NCBI GenBank assembly: GCA_030432695.1
Contig: JAUILN010000025.1
Location: 18,165-82,164, forward strand
Direction: 5' to 3'
Origin: a bacterium
GTDB taxonomy: Bacteria > Planctomycetota > UBA1135 > UBA2386
Length of the DNA stretch: 64,000 nt
Positions 17,694 to 27,229 of the stretch are shown here, piece after piece. The notes below the pieces were generated by a model, which ran no database searches, had not been told where the DNA came from, and saw only the letters and a program-made list of their open reading frames with translations. Numbering within the stretch: position 1 is the first letter of the stretch; each line of letters opens with the position of its first letter. The translations under genes were made by a program, and so were the position numbers.

Positions 17694-18761
17694 TCATCCC
17701 CCCAACCGCCGCACCTCCCCATCCCCCCGCACCGGCTGGTTCAGCGTCACGTTCTGCCCCGCCTCGCGGCCGGCCGCCCAGGCCTCCGAGCCCGAGCCGC
17801 CGCCCACCCGCCGCGTCGACACGTTCGGATTCCGCCAACGGAACCAGGCGTCCAGCCGCGGGTCGCCGCGCTTCACCAGCTCGCGCGACTCCGACACCGC
17901 CTTGTCCTGCTGGCGAAGCTTGTCGCGGAAGCCGGACAGCACGCCGCCGTAGTAGCGCTGGCGGTCGCGGTTGCCGCGGATCCGGTGTTCGCGGCGGTGG
18001 GTCTGCCACAAGGGTTCGAGCATCGCGGCGAGCGCGCCGTGCACGTACTCGGCCATCTCCAGGTTGCGGTCGGCGCCGTGGATCAGCAGCGCGGAGCCCC
18101 GCCGGTTGGTCGAGGCGTCGTAGCTCGGCGTCCAGATCGGCTGCACGCAGAAGAACTCGCCGAGGATCGACGCGAGGATGAACTCCCAGGCGGCGTGGCG
18201 GCCCTTCACCTCGCCGAGCTGGCGGACGTCGAAATGGCGTTCGCGGTCCTCCAGGATGTCGTGCAGCTCGTGCTCGACGATCAGAGCCCTCGCCTTCTTC
18301 ATCGCCGCCTCGGCCTCGTGCTCGTTGGGACTCGCGCCCAGCGCGAACAGCTTGCGGATCCGGGCCAGGAGTCGCGCGGTCTGCTCGACCTCGGCGTCGT
18401 CGCCGGCGTCGCCCCCGTCGGCGCGGGGCTCGACCCGCAGTCGCGCGCAGGCCTCCTTGAACGCCGGGCCGTGCGGAGGTTCGGGCGCCGAACCGGGATG
18501 CGACAGGAGCACCTCATCGGCGAACTGGTGGGCCATCTCGTGGCGGAGCGTGCCCATCACCTCCGGCCACGGGTCCTCGGCGACGTGCCGCAGCTCGATG
18601 CGGATCTCGCGGAGCGCGGGGTTCCAGGCACCGAGGGGGCCGAGACCCTCGACGATCCGGATCACCGGCGGCCGCAGGGCGTTCTTCAGGTACTGCTCGT
18701 TGTAGAAGCGGTGGAAGCGGTAGAGCTCCGCGGTCCAGGCAACGAGTTCGGGGCGATCCAC
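17694..18761 (-). CDS. SprT-like zinc metalloprotease fused to DUF2786
   Basis: The cytoplasmic protein has 355 residues. Residues ~1-110 form a SprT-like domain with the zinc motif HEMAHQFADE and a further PHGPAFKEAC segment. Residues ~125-170 match DUF2786 (ARIRKLFALGASPNEHEAEA and following helix). Residues ~170-300 are the associated C-terminal region (FILASILGEFFCVQPIW). SprT/Spartan relatives cleave DNA-protein crosslinks in eukaryotes. In bacteria this combination is mostly uncharacterised, so a role in protein quality control or DNA repair is inferred. Confidence 0.82.
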   Translation of the reverse strand: MDRPELVAWTAELYRFHRFYNEQYLKNALRPPVIRIVEGLGPLGAWNPALREIRIELRHVAEDPWPEVMGTLRHEMAHQFADEVLLSHPGSAPEPPHGPAFKEACARLRVEPRADGGDAGDDAEVEQTARLLARIRKLFALGASPNEHEAEAAMKKARALIVEHELHDILEDRERHFDVRQLGEVKGRHAAWEFILASILGEFFCVQPIWTPSYDASTNRRGSALLIHGADRNLEMAEYVHGALAAMLEPLWQTHRREHRIRGNRDRQRYYGGVLSGFRDKLRQQDKAVSESRELVKRGDPRLDAWFRWRNPNVSTRRVGGGSGSEAWAAGREAGQNVTLNQPVRGDGEVRRLGG

Positions 18762-18870
18762 TTCGGCAGGCTACGCGCCGAAGCAGGCGCGACAAGCACC
18801 GCAGCTGGGTTCTGCCGACTACACTGGCGCACCCCGGGGCCCCCTGCCGCACCCCGGCCAAGGAGCCGCC

Positions 18871-20457
18871 TTGAACCGCCTCGCGATCACCATCCTCTCG
18901 CTCGTTCTCGCCCTACCGACTGCGTCCGCCCAGGCCACGCAGACCTTCTTCGTCGACCCGGTCGCCGGCACCGACGCGACCGGCGGCGGCACGTCGGCGC
19001 GCAACGCGCTGCACACGATCGCCTTCGCGCTCCGCGAGCACCAGCGACTCGGCGGCGGCAACCTGATCCTGGAACTGCTCCCCGGCCGCTTCGCGGTGAA
19101 CACCAACGGCGAGCTGTTCCCGATCGTGCTGCCCGCCAACGTGGTGGTCGGCGCAGTGGTACCCGGGACGGTGGAGATCCACCACCAGGTGGGCGCGCTC
19201 GTCGCCGCCGACTTCCTGCTGCACTGCGACCTGGTCGGCATCGGCGACCGCTGCGAGTTCCGCGACCTGTCGCTGTCGGGCGACCAGTCCGGGATCCGGA
19301 TCCGTTCGCAGCGCGGCAGCAGCCATACCGCGCTGGTCGAGCGGGTCTCCACCAACATGCTCGGAGCACCCAACCGCGGCGGCGGGATCGGCGTGCGGGT
19401 GATCGCCAGCAGCGAGCTCACCTACGTCGAGTCCGAGCGGCGCTCGCTGGACCGGACGGTCGACACCTGGATGACCGCGAACGGCACCGGCACGCTGACC
19501 GCGTTGGTCGACCGCTGCTTCTCGCGCAACGAGCGGGCGTCGAACAATTCGGCGACGGCGATGGCCTATCGATTGACGACAGTCGACCGGGCCCTGATGG
19601 ACGTGACGTTCCGGAACTCGGCGATCACCAAGCGGGTCCGCGCGATCCAGATCGAGGGCCGCAGTTCGCGGACGCTGACGGTGACGGCCGAGCACTGCGC
19701 ATTCCACGGCTGCGGCCTGCAGGCCTGGGTCGGTGGTCTCGGCCAACGGGTGGTCGGCGGCGCGGTCGAGGAGATCGCCAGCAATGGCGTGGCGGTGACG
19801 CTCGACCACTGCGCGTTCTTCGCCAACCTCGCCGATGCGCCGCAGTACGACCCACGGCGCTACACGCTGCGGCACAACCTGGTCGAGGAGCCCGCGTTGC
19901 TCGCCGCTCCGGGCGGGCAGGTCACTGGCGACCCGCGCTGGCCCGACCCGGCGAGTGGCGACTTCCACCAAGGCGCCGGCAGCGCCTGCCGCGACGCGGG
20001 CGGCACGTCGCCCCTGACGGCCGACGTCGACGGCGACGACCGCTCCAGACCTTGCGCCGGCCCGGCCGACCCCGGGCCCGACGAGTCCGCGGACCGCCAC
20101 CTCCACCTCGTCAGCACGTTCCGGTCTCGACTTCGTCTCGGCACGGCGCAGAACGCGCTCCTGCTCGGCGACGGCGGCAGCCTCGCACTGCTCGCGGTCG
20201 GCCTGCCACGCAATGCTCCCGGCTGTGACGATCTGGGCCTCGACCCCACGGGCCCGATCTTCGGCGTGTCGGCGCCGGCGTCGTTGCCCGGCCTGCCCGG
20301 CATCCAGACCAGCCTGCAGATCGGCTTCGCGATCCCCAACGACCCGGCCCTGGCAGGTGCGAGCCTGACCTTCGCCGCCCTCTACCTCGAAACGCCCGGA
20401 ACCACGCCCACCCTGCATCACTCCGCCGACGCCCGCACGGTGCTGCTGCTGCCCTGA
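18871..20457 (+). CDS. Secreted parallel beta-helix protein (DUF1565/right-handed beta-helix)
   Basis: The 528-residue product begins at a TTG with AAGGAG six bases upstream and a signal peptide (ILSLVLALPTASAQ). TFFVDPVAGTDATGGGTSAR and ALHTIAFALREH are the usual opening of DUF1565/Pel-like beta-helix proteins. The rungs run to about residue 340, then DPRWPDPASGDFH and the closing DVDGDDR. The last ~110 residues (RLGTAQNALLLGDGG, IGFAIPNDPALAGASL) are the C-terminal module found in other exoproteins of this window. A polysaccharide-binding or polysaccharide-cleaving role is possible, but no lyase residues are identifiable. Confidence 0.8.
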   Translation: MNRLAITILSLVLALPTASAQATQTFFVDPVAGTDATGGGTSARNALHTIAFALREHQRLGGGNLILELLPGRFAVNTNGELFPIVLPANVVVGAVVPGTVEIHHQVGALVAADFLLHCDLVGIGDRCEFRDLSLSGDQSGIRIRSQRGSSHTALVERVSTNMLGAPNRGGGIGVRVIASSELTYVESERRSLDRTVDTWMTANGTGTLTALVDRCFSRNERASNNSATAMAYRLTTVDRALMDVTFRNSAITKRVRAIQIEGRSSRTLTVTAEHCAFHGCGLQAWVGGLGQRVVGGAVEEIASNGVAVTLDHCAFFANLADAPQYDPRRYTLRHNLVEEPALLAAPGGQVTGDPRWPDPASGDFHQGAGSACRDAGGTSPLTADVDGDDRSRPCAGPADPGPDESADRHLHLVSTFRSRLRLGTAQNALLLGDGGSLALLAVGLPRNAPGCDDLGLDPTGPIFGVSAPASLPGLPGIQTSLQIGFAIPNDPALAGASLTFAALYLETPGTTPTLHHSADARTVLLLP

Positions 20458-20541
20458 CGACCCGACGGATCCCGCGGAATCGAGGGGTGGCACCAACCCG
20501 CATCGGGTTCTATGCAGGGCTCATCCTCCCGGAGTCCCGCC

Positions 20542-21039
20542 ATGCCCATCGACCCCAAGCTCGCCGCCGCCCTCAACAACCACGTCTCCCTCGAAGCCCG
20601 CTCGGCCTTCTCCTACTTCAGCATGGCCTCGTGGGCCCAGGTCCGTGGCCTCACCGGCATGGCGGCGTGGTTCCGCAAGGAAGCCGAAGGCGAGATGGCG
20701 CACATGCGGCAGTTCGTCGACCACCTCAACGACCGCGGCCACCAGGCGACGTTCACCGCCCTGCCCGAACCGCGCTCGACCTGGGAGTCGGCGATCGACG
20801 TGTTCGACGACGTGGTGAAGCTCGAGACCGAACTCTGCGAGCAGATCGACCGGCTGATCGAGGTCAGCCACGATCAGCGCGACCACTTCACCGGCAGCTT
20901 CCTGCAGAGTTTCGTGCCGCAGCAGATCGCCGACATGGCCGAGGCCGACGAGATCCGCGACCGCCTGCGCATCGTCGGCACCGATGGCCAGGGCGTGATC
21001 CTGATCGACCAGGAGCTGCGCGCGATGGCCGGCCGCTGA
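20542..21039 (+). CDS. ftnA: Bacterial non-haem ferritin
   Basis: The protein has 165 residues, the normal length for FtnA. The ATG at 20542 follows a GGAG. The four-helix bundle is visible: LNNHVSLEARSAFSYFSMAS, then FRKEAEGEMAHMRQFVDHL carrying the ferroxidase Glu and His, and a C-terminal helix pair ending in FVPQQIADMAEADEI. It stores iron in the cytosol by oxidising Fe2+ inside a 24-mer shell. The stop codon is the first base pairs of a hairpin (21037-21083), and a cluster of long hairpins lies directly downstream. Bacterioferritin is excluded by sequence style, as the haem Met context is absent. Confidence 0.93.
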   Translation: MPIDPKLAAALNNHVSLEARSAFSYFSMASWAQVRGLTGMAAWFRKEAEGEMAHMRQFVDHLNDRGHQATFTALPEPRSTWESAIDVFDDVVKLETELCEQIDRLIEVSHDQRDHFTGSFLQSFVPQQIADMAEADEIRDRLRIVGTDGQGVILIDQELRAMAGR

Positions 21040-21083
21040 GAGGCTGTGACGAAATCAGGCGAGTCACATCGCCGAGCCTCTCA
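21037..21083. terminator. Nested hairpin overlapping the ferritin stop codon
   Basis: TGAGAGGCT (21037-21045, starting with the ferritin stop) pairs with AGCCTCTCA (21075-21083). Inside lie GTGAC/GTCAC and GGCGA/TCGCC. There is no T-run after it, so intrinsic termination is only one reading. mRNA 3'-end protection is another. Confidence 0.45.
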
Positions 21084-21221
21084 GCGCGGCCGACTGCCTC
21101 GGGGCATGACTCGCTGCGCTCGCCATGCCCCGAGGCAGTCGGCCGCGCTGACCGTGTTGTTTGGATCTACTCCTGCCGAGAATCAGCGCTTGGCGCGCAG
21201 ATTCTCGGCAGGAGTAGATCC
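21081..21221. repeat. Two long perfect inverted repeats with 15-nt loops
   Basis: The first arm pair is 28 bp and perfect: 21081-21108 with 21124-21151, loop 21109-21123. The second is 22 bp and perfect: 21163-21184 with 21200-21221, loop 21185-21199. Both loops are exactly 15 nt and GC-rich (the second contains GCGC-TTG-GCGC). A smaller 8-bp hairpin follows at 21233-21252. No ORF explains the stretch. It separates the convergent ferritin and CYTH genes. Confidence 0.9.
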
Positions 21222-21253
21222 GTTGCCCTTTGGCGGGCCCCTCCGGGCCCGCG

Positions 21254-21287
21254 CAGAGCCTGCCGGTTGATTGAGTAACAGGCTCTG
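21254..21287. terminator. Hairpin between convergent ferritin and CYTH genes
   Basis: CAGAGCCTG (21254-21262) pairs with CAGGCTCTG (21279-21287) around a 16-nt loop. It lies eight bases from the stop of the minus-strand CYTH gene and could act as a bidirectional terminator. Confidence 0.45.
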
Positions 21288-21294
21288 AGCGTGC

Positions 21295-21840
21295 TCAGCC
21301 GTGCGGAACGACACCCGCCGCCAGCAGCGCCGACGAGTAGCCCGGATCGTCGGTGACCTCCCGGAGCGCCCAGGCCGGAACCTCGACCGACCCGAGTTCC
21401 TCGAGCGTGTCGCACTCGACTTCCGCGAGGATCAGACCCCGCACCGCTGCCGGTTCCTCGTGGACGTCGACCACGAACGTCCGCCCCTGCTCCCGCACCG
21501 AGTAGCGGCGCTTGACCCCGCGTGCGCCCTGCAGCGCCGCGAGCGCGCGCTCCTCGCCCGGCTCGAGGTAGAGCGTCGTCATGCTGCGCCGCCGCGGATC
21601 CCCGGGCGCCTCGGGATCGGGCTGCTTCTGGCCGAGCTTCACCAGGATCAGCTCGCCGGTGGGCCGCTCGATGCGCCGTAGCCGCAGCTGGGTATCCCCC
21701 ACGTAGAGGTCTCGAAGCCGCTCGTAGTCGTCGGGATCCAAGCCAGACGGCAGCCGCGCGAGGAGGAAGCGCCGTTCCAGTTCGAGGCGCGCGTAGCCGC
21801 GGCGGCGCGGTCGATCGTCTCCGACTCGGGACTCGGACAT
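21295..21840 (-). CDS. CYTH-domain protein (triphosphate tunnel metalloenzyme family)
   Basis: The protein has 181 residues. RLELERRFLL near residue 20 is the family's E-x-E-x-K entry motif with Arg in place of Lys. Alternating charged beta-strands follow (LRLRRIERPTGELILVKLGQ, VKRRYSVREQ, FVVDVHEE, LILAEVEC), as expected of an eight-stranded tunnel. Members hydrolyse triphosphates or make cAMP; tripolyphosphatase or thiamine-triphosphatase activity is a guess. The Lys-to-Arg change in the motif is conservative. The gene is convergent with the ferritin gene and divergent from the DUF2254 gene. Confidence 0.8.
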   Translation of the reverse strand: MSESRVGDDRPRRRGYARLELERRFLLARLPSGLDPDDYERLRDLYVGDTQLRLRRIERPTGELILVKLGQKQPDPEAPGDPRRRSMTTLYLEPGEERALAALQGARGVKRRYSVREQGRTFVVDVHEEPAAVRGLILAEVECDTLEELGSVEVPAWALREVTDDPGYSSALLAAGVVPHG

Positions 21841-21923
21841 CGGGGTCCAGGCTACCGCGGACGCTCCCGACCGGACACGACCCGCGCATCCCGACGACGC
21901 GACGGTTACACCGGGACCCTCCC

Positions 21924-23144
21924 ATGCGCCGCTTCATCCCCGACTGGCTGCTCGATCCGGCCGACCGCGTCCTCGAGAGCCTCTGGTTCCTGCCCGTGGC
22001 CCTGACGCTCGGCTCGCTGGCAGGCTCGGGCGCACTGCTGCTCCTCGACAATTGGATCGGTGAGGAGATCGACGAGCTGCTGCCCATCCTGGAGCTCTCG
22101 GACATCTCCGCGATCCGCAGCACGCTGGAGACGATCGGCTCGTCGATCATCAACCTCACCGGCGTGGTCTTCTCGATCACGATCTTCGCCCTCTCCCTGA
22201 CGAGCCAGCAGTTCGGGCCCCGCCTGCTGCGTGCGTTCATGCGCGACCGCGGCACGCAGCTGGTGCTCGGGACCTTCATCGCGACCTACCTGCACACGAT
22301 GGTGGTGCAGCACGCGCTCGACTGGAGTCCGGACACCCTCCCACGCCTGTCGATCCACGCCGCCGTGCTGCTGGGTGCCTTCGATGCCCTGCTGCTGGTC
22401 TACTTCCTGAATCACGTGGGCCGCTCGATCCAGGTGGGCAACCTGGTCGGCCGGATCACCGAAGACCTGCTCGTGGGGATCGATGCGCTCTGCCCCGAGG
22501 CGGACGAACCGCGTGAAACCGTCGCACCGCCCGCCCCGGTTTCCCGCCCGATCGTCCTCCACGCCACCGGTTCCGGCTACATGCGGGTGGTGCAGTTCGA
22601 CTCGCTGATCGAGATCTGCCAGGACCTCGACGGCTGGGTCGAAGTGCTGCGGCCGGTCGGAGAGTTCGTGATCGAAGGGGCGGCAATGGCCCGCGTGCAC
22701 TGCGAGCGCGCCAGCGACGAGCAGGTCGATCGGCTCCGCGATGCCTTCGCGCTGGGGAACCAGCGCACTCCGGTCCAGGACCTCGGCTTCCCGATCGACC
22801 AGCTGGTCGAACTCGCGCTGCGCGCGCTGTCTCCCGGGATCCACGATCCGGAGACCGCGATCGCCTGCATCCACCGCCTCGGACAGGGTCTCGCTCGGAT
22901 CGCCAACCGCCCCCCGATTTCGAGCCACCACTTCGACGAGGCGGGTGCCCTGCGCGTGACCCGACCGACACCGACGTTCGAGTCGACGATCGCCCGCTGT
23001 TTCGACCGGATCGCCCGCGCCGCGGCCGGCCACCCGGAGGTGCGTGCGGCGATCGAATCGACCCTCGCCGCGGCGGGAGAGGTGGTCGACGATCCGGATC
23101 GCGCAGGCGAGCTGGCACGGTACGAACCTCCGCCTCCGGCCTGA
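21924..23144 (+). CDS. DUF2254 integral membrane protein
   Basis: The protein has 406 residues from the ATG at 21924. Four hydrophobic segments lie in the first ~175 residues (FLPVALTLGSLAGSGALLLL, INLTGVVFSITIFALSL, LVLGTFIATYLHTMVV, AVLLGAFDALLLVYFLN). A cytoplasmic domain with GSGYMRVVQFDSLI and LSPGIHDPETAIACIHRL is typical of DUF2254. SLTSQQFGPRLLRAFMRDR is also a family hallmark. The function is unknown. The upstream open frame lies antisense to the CYTH gene and is not coding. Confidence 0.88.
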   Translation: MRRFIPDWLLDPADRVLESLWFLPVALTLGSLAGSGALLLLDNWIGEEIDELLPILELSDISAIRSTLETIGSSIINLTGVVFSITIFALSLTSQQFGPRLLRAFMRDRGTQLVLGTFIATYLHTMVVQHALDWSPDTLPRLSIHAAVLLGAFDALLLVYFLNHVGRSIQVGNLVGRITEDLLVGIDALCPEADEPRETVAPPAPVSRPIVLHATGSGYMRVVQFDSLIEICQDLDGWVEVLRPVGEFVIEGAAMARVHCERASDEQVDRLRDAFALGNQRTPVQDLGFPIDQLVELALRALSPGIHDPETAIACIHRLGQGLARIANRPPISSHHFDEAGALRVTRPTPTFESTIARCFDRIARAAAGHPEVRAAIESTLAAAGEVVDDPDRAGELARYEPPPPA

Positions 23145-23153
23145 TCCGGTGGG

Positions 23154-24541
23154 TCACTGCACCACGGTTCCGCGGACCGTGTTGGTGAGCGCGAGCGCGT
23201 TGGTCGCCGACACGACCAGACCTTGCAGGTGGAAGCGGACGCCGAGCAGGCGCGGATCGACCGGCAGGTCCAGAGCCCCGCGGGCGATCGTGGACCCGGG
23301 CTGCAGGAGCAGGCCCGGAGCCAGCAGCGAGCGGGCCGGGTCGACGTGGAGCACGCCGAGGTCCGCGATCTCCAACGGAACGGCCAACCGATCCAGCCCG
23401 AGCCACCAGAGCCCGAGCCGCTGTCCGGCGCCGCGGTCGTGCACGTCGACCTCGTAGCGTTGCCCGAGCCGCGGCAGCCTCGGCGCGTGCAGCTGGCGGC
23501 GCGTTCCCCATTGCATCACCGACTCGACCGCGTCGAGGTCGCCGTCGCGGTCGAAGTCGGCGACCCAGCGCGGGTGGCCCTCGGCATGGAACGGCAAGGT
23601 GTCCGGACCGGCCAGGGGGAAGGTTCCCGCACCGTCGTTCACGCAGGTCGCGGCGAACCGGTATCCCCCCAGGAAGATGTCGGAGTCACCGTCTCCGTCG
23701 AGGTCGACCACCCGCATCGAGGTCGACACGAGCCCCGCCGGGAAGCGGGCCGACGTGACGTCGACGAAGCGGCCGCTGCCGTCGTTGTCGAGCAGGCGGA
23801 TGCCGTGGGCACTCTGTCCCGTCCCGTGCATCACGAGGTCCTGGTCGCCATCGCCGTCCAGGTCGGCGAACGCCAGGGCCGTGACGGTGTAGGCCGCCGT
23901 CACCGGCGGGAGTGCGCCGGGCGGTGCGGGACCGAAACCGGCGGCACCGTCGTTCAGGTACAGGTCCTCGTCGGACGGGCCGGTGACGACCAGGTCCCCG
24001 TCCGCATCGACATCGATCGCGAGGACGCCGCCGAACACGTCGGTGATCCCCCGCGCACCACGTCGAGGTCCCCGTCGGCATCCAGGTCGCAGAGTTCGAA
24101 GGGCAGTCGGTCCGCTCCCGAGCTGCTGCCGATCGATGGCCCGCTGGTGAATCCCCCGACGCCGTCGTTGTGGAACAGGTCCAGGTCCGCAGTGAACCGG
24201 TCCTTCGCGAAGACCAGGAGGTCGAGGTCCCCGTCCAGATCGACGTCGCCGAGCCGGGCCGAGGCGTACTGCGGCGAAGTCGACTCGCAGCGCGCGACGA
24301 AGCGCGAAGCCTCCGTGAAGTGGCCGGTCCCATCCCCGAGCAGGACCCGTCCGGTCCGCTGGTCGTCTCCGACCACCAGGTCGACCAGCCCGTCGCCGTC
24401 GACATCGCCCTCCGCCATCCACTCCGTCGCCGAGTTGCGGACCGGCAGATAGGTCGGCCCCTCGTGAATCAACCACGATTGCGCGACACCCGCACCCGCG
24501 ACGCAGAGTCCGGCCAGGAACGACAGGGAGATCCGATGCAT
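23154..24541 (-). pseudogene. Secreted FG-GAP/VCBS repeat protein, broken by a single frameshift
   Basis: The ATG at 24541 opens MHRISLSFLAGLCVAGAG, a signal peptide. FG-GAP loops (DVDGDGLVD, DVDLDGDLD, DLDADGDLD) then run to a C-run on the plus strand at 24048-24052. From there the same repeat pattern (DVDADGDLV, DLDGDGDQD, DRDGDLD) continues in another frame to the stop at 23154. One inserted base in the G-run of the coding strand would restore a ~460-residue protein. Both halves are well conserved, so a sequencing or assembly slip in the homopolymer is as likely as a real mutation. The C-terminus carries the shared exoprotein module. Confidence 0.78.
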
Positions 24542-24670
24542 ACCGTCGCTGCGTCGCAACCCGGTTCCGCGGTCCACAGCGATTCCGATTCCCGCTCGAT
24601 CCGCAGGCGATCGCGGACCGCACCGCACGGGTCCGGGCACCGCGGCACAAGGGACCGGCGCGGCGTACCC

Positions 24671-27118
24671 TCACCGGCGGATGGTCAGGTCCATCGCATT
24701 GGTGAGCGCCAGGGAGCTGCCCGGCCCGACCACCAGCGCCTGGGCACCGACCGACGCACCGACGAGACCGGGATCGAGCGGCACGACGAACGACGCCGTC
24801 ACCGACACGGCTCCGGGGGCGAGCACCGCGGTCGGGCCGAAGATCGCGCCGAGCGGATCGACGTGGAGCCGACCGAGTCCGGGCAGTTCGATCGGCACGG
24901 CGAGACGGCCGACGCCGAGCCACCAACCGACCTGGCGGGCGCCCGCCGTGGAACGGTCGATGATCTGCAGCTCGAACTGCTTACCGACCCGCGGCAACAG
25001 GGGCGCATGGAGCTGGCGGGCGGTGCCCCACAGCATCATCCGATCGCTCCGGTCGAGATCGCCGTCCCCGTCGAAGTCGGCGACCGTTCCACCGGTCGGG
25101 GACACCTGCGCCGGCACCGCACCCGGCACGGCCGGGCCGAAACGTCCGGTTCCGTCGTTGAGGAAAATGCCGAGCGCTTCGATCTCGCCCGCATGCACAT
25201 CGGGATCGCCATCGCCGTCGGCATCGAAGACCTGCACGACGTTGCCCGACTCGCCGGCTGGCCAATGGGTCGCCGTGACATCGGCGAATCGGGCGGCCCC
25301 GTCATTGAGCAGGATGCGCGCCTCCAGGCCACCCGCCGAGCGGGCGCCAAAGACGAGATCGACGTCGCCGTCGCCGTCCAGATCGACGGGTGCAATGGAT
25401 CTCGCGGACCAGACCGTATCGAGACCCGGGATCGCGCCGGCCGGCGCAGCGACGTAGAGCCCCGAGCCCGCATTGAGCAAGAGCGTCGCCGCGGTCGACG
25501 CAAGGACCAGCACGTCCACCTCGCCGTCGCCGTCGAAATCCGCCGGGTAGTTGGCGAGCACGTTGCCGATCGCGACCTGCCCACCGATCTCCACGAAGCT
25601 GGCACCGTGATTCCGCAACACGCGGAACGCCGCGCCGCGCGTCAGCACGTCGGGATCGCCATCTCCATCGACGTCGGCGAACGTCGGCCCGAGATCGATC
25701 CGCTCGAGTCCCGGCGCTGCGGCCGGAGTGAAGTGCCCCGTCCCGTCATTGCGGGCGAACATCGCATCGGCACCGGTCGGCTGCAGGAACAGGTCGATGT
25801 CGCCATCGGAATCGATGTCGACAGGCGTGCTGGACAGATTCGAGATGTCCGGAACCAGCGGGAGCCGCGACGACTCGTCGACGAAGCCCCCGAAGCCGTC
25901 GGAGTAGTGCAGCTCCTGACCGGAGATCAGATCGGCATCGCCGTCGCCGTCGAGATCCGCGGTGCGCGTGGTGGTTCGCGCGACGCGCGGGGTCAGCGGC
26001 CAGCCCGGATGCACGATCTCGATCCCGGCCGCATTGAACGACAGGACGAGGCCCTGGATATCCTGGACCAGATCCGCGTAGCCATCGGCGTCGACGTCGA
26101 CGACGGCCCGTCCCACCGGAAGGCTCGCGCCCGACCACAGCGGCGCGAGCGACGGGGCGAGCCGGAAGCCCGCCGCGCCGTCGTTGGTCCACGCCGCATC
26201 GCCGGAGATCAGATCGAGGTCGCCGTCGAGATCGAGGTCGACGGCATCGACCGGAACGACCGGAGCCGTCAGGCCGCGCGCTCCCACGTCGACGAAGCCC
26301 CCACCGGCGGCGCCGAGCTGGAGCGCAGGCAGCGGACTCCCGTCGTCCACCAACAGGTCGACGAAGCCATCGGAGTCGAAGTCGGCGACGGCGCGCAGGA
26401 TCTTCGAGGCTCCCAGTCCGAGCAGGCGGACGTGGAACGTGCCGGCGATGGGATCGTCGAGGAGGAAGCCCTGCTCACCGCTCCCGTTGAAGGCCAGGTC
26501 GTCGTCGCCGTCTCCGTCGACGTCCACGACCACGATGTTGCGCGCCACTCCGGGTCGCTGGAATGCCGAGTGGAACACCCCGGAGCCATCGTTGAGGAGC
26601 ACCTCCAGCCCGGTACCGACGCGGGCCACGTCGAGGTCGCCGTCGCCGTCCAGGTCGGCGAGCCTCAGCTGGTTGATCTGCGCACCTCCGCCGACCGCGA
26701 TCCGGGCCGATGCTCCGAATCGGCCGCTGCCGTCGTTGAGGTGCAGATCGAGCATGTCGGTCACGCCGTCCTCGCCGAAGACGAACAGGTCCTGGTCGCC
26801 GTCGCCGTCCGCGTCGCCGAGCCGGACCGACGGCGTAGTGAACGTCCTCGGTTGATGGTGCGTCGCGAGCGAGGACCCTTCGACGAATCGTCCGGCACCG
26901 TCGCCGAGCAGGATCCGGGCCGCCCCGAACGTGCCGAGGGCGAGCAGGTCGACCGTTCCGTCGCCGTCGATGTCGCCGTGGGCGAAGGCACCCAACAGCG
27001 ACTGGATGCGGGGAAGGTGGCTCGGCGGATGCTGCACGAGCAGCGGTGCCTGCTGCGCGACGGGCGACGCGGCAACGGGGAGGGCGAGAAGGACGGAGAG
27101 GATCGGAAGTCGTCGCAT
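24671..27118 (-). CDS. Large secreted FG-GAP/VCBS repeat protein
   Basis: The protein has 815 residues with a signal peptide (ILSVLLALPVAASPVAQQ). It carries roughly twelve calcium-binding-type loops of the form D-x-D-G-D-x-D (DIDGDGTVD, DADGDGDQD, DLDGDGDLD and others), spaced 45-60 residues apart. This predicts one or two seven-bladed integrin-like propellers. The last ~110 residues match the tail of the frameshifted neighbour, including a GVGRLAVPIELPGLGRLHVDP-like segment. The two genes lie in tandem on one strand and look like paralogues. The protein is extracellular or surface-bound; the ligand is unknown. Confidence 0.85.
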   Translation of the reverse strand: MRRLPILSVLLALPVAASPVAQQAPLLVQHPPSHLPRIQSLLGAFAHGDIDGDGTVDLLALGTFGAARILLGDGAGRFVEGSSLATHHQPRTFTTPSVRLGDADGDGDQDLFVFGEDGVTDMLDLHLNDGSGRFGASARIAVGGGAQINQLRLADLDGDGDLDVARVGTGLEVLLNDGSGVFHSAFQRPGVARNIVVVDVDGDGDDDLAFNGSGEQGFLLDDPIAGTFHVRLLGLGASKILRAVADFDSDGFVDLLVDDGSPLPALQLGAAGGGFVDVGARGLTAPVVPVDAVDLDLDGDLDLISGDAAWTNDGAAGFRLAPSLAPLWSGASLPVGRAVVDVDADGYADLVQDIQGLVLSFNAAGIEIVHPGWPLTPRVARTTTRTADLDGDGDADLISGQELHYSDGFGGFVDESSRLPLVPDISNLSSTPVDIDSDGDIDLFLQPTGADAMFARNDGTGHFTPAAAPGLERIDLGPTFADVDGDGDPDVLTRGAAFRVLRNHGASFVEIGGQVAIGNVLANYPADFDGDGEVDVLVLASTAATLLLNAGSGLYVAAPAGAIPGLDTVWSARSIAPVDLDGDGDVDLVFGARSAGGLEARILLNDGAARFADVTATHWPAGESGNVVQVFDADGDGDPDVHAGEIEALGIFLNDGTGRFGPAVPGAVPAQVSPTGGTVADFDGDGDLDRSDRMMLWGTARQLHAPLLPRVGKQFELQIIDRSTAGARQVGWWLGVGRLAVPIELPGLGRLHVDPLGAIFGPTAVLAPGAVSVTASFVVPLDPGLVGASVGAQALVVGPGSSLALTNAMDLTIRR

Positions 27119-27229
27119 CGTCGGGTGGCGTCCGTAGCAGCGTTCTCGGACGACATCATCCAGGTCGGGCCTAGAGGACGGTGACTCGAGGGCGGTGATA
27201 CGAGAACACCCATGGAACGCCGCACCGCA

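Noticed and set aside
21109..21123. Reading the long hairpins as integron attC sites
   Set aside because: There is no integrase or cassette-like gene nearby and the arms are perfectly paired, unlike attC with its extrahelical bases.
24170..27184. A plus-strand frame of about 1000 codons
   Set aside because: It runs antisense to two FG-GAP genes with signal peptides. Its repeats are the mirror of the D-x-D-G-D codons.
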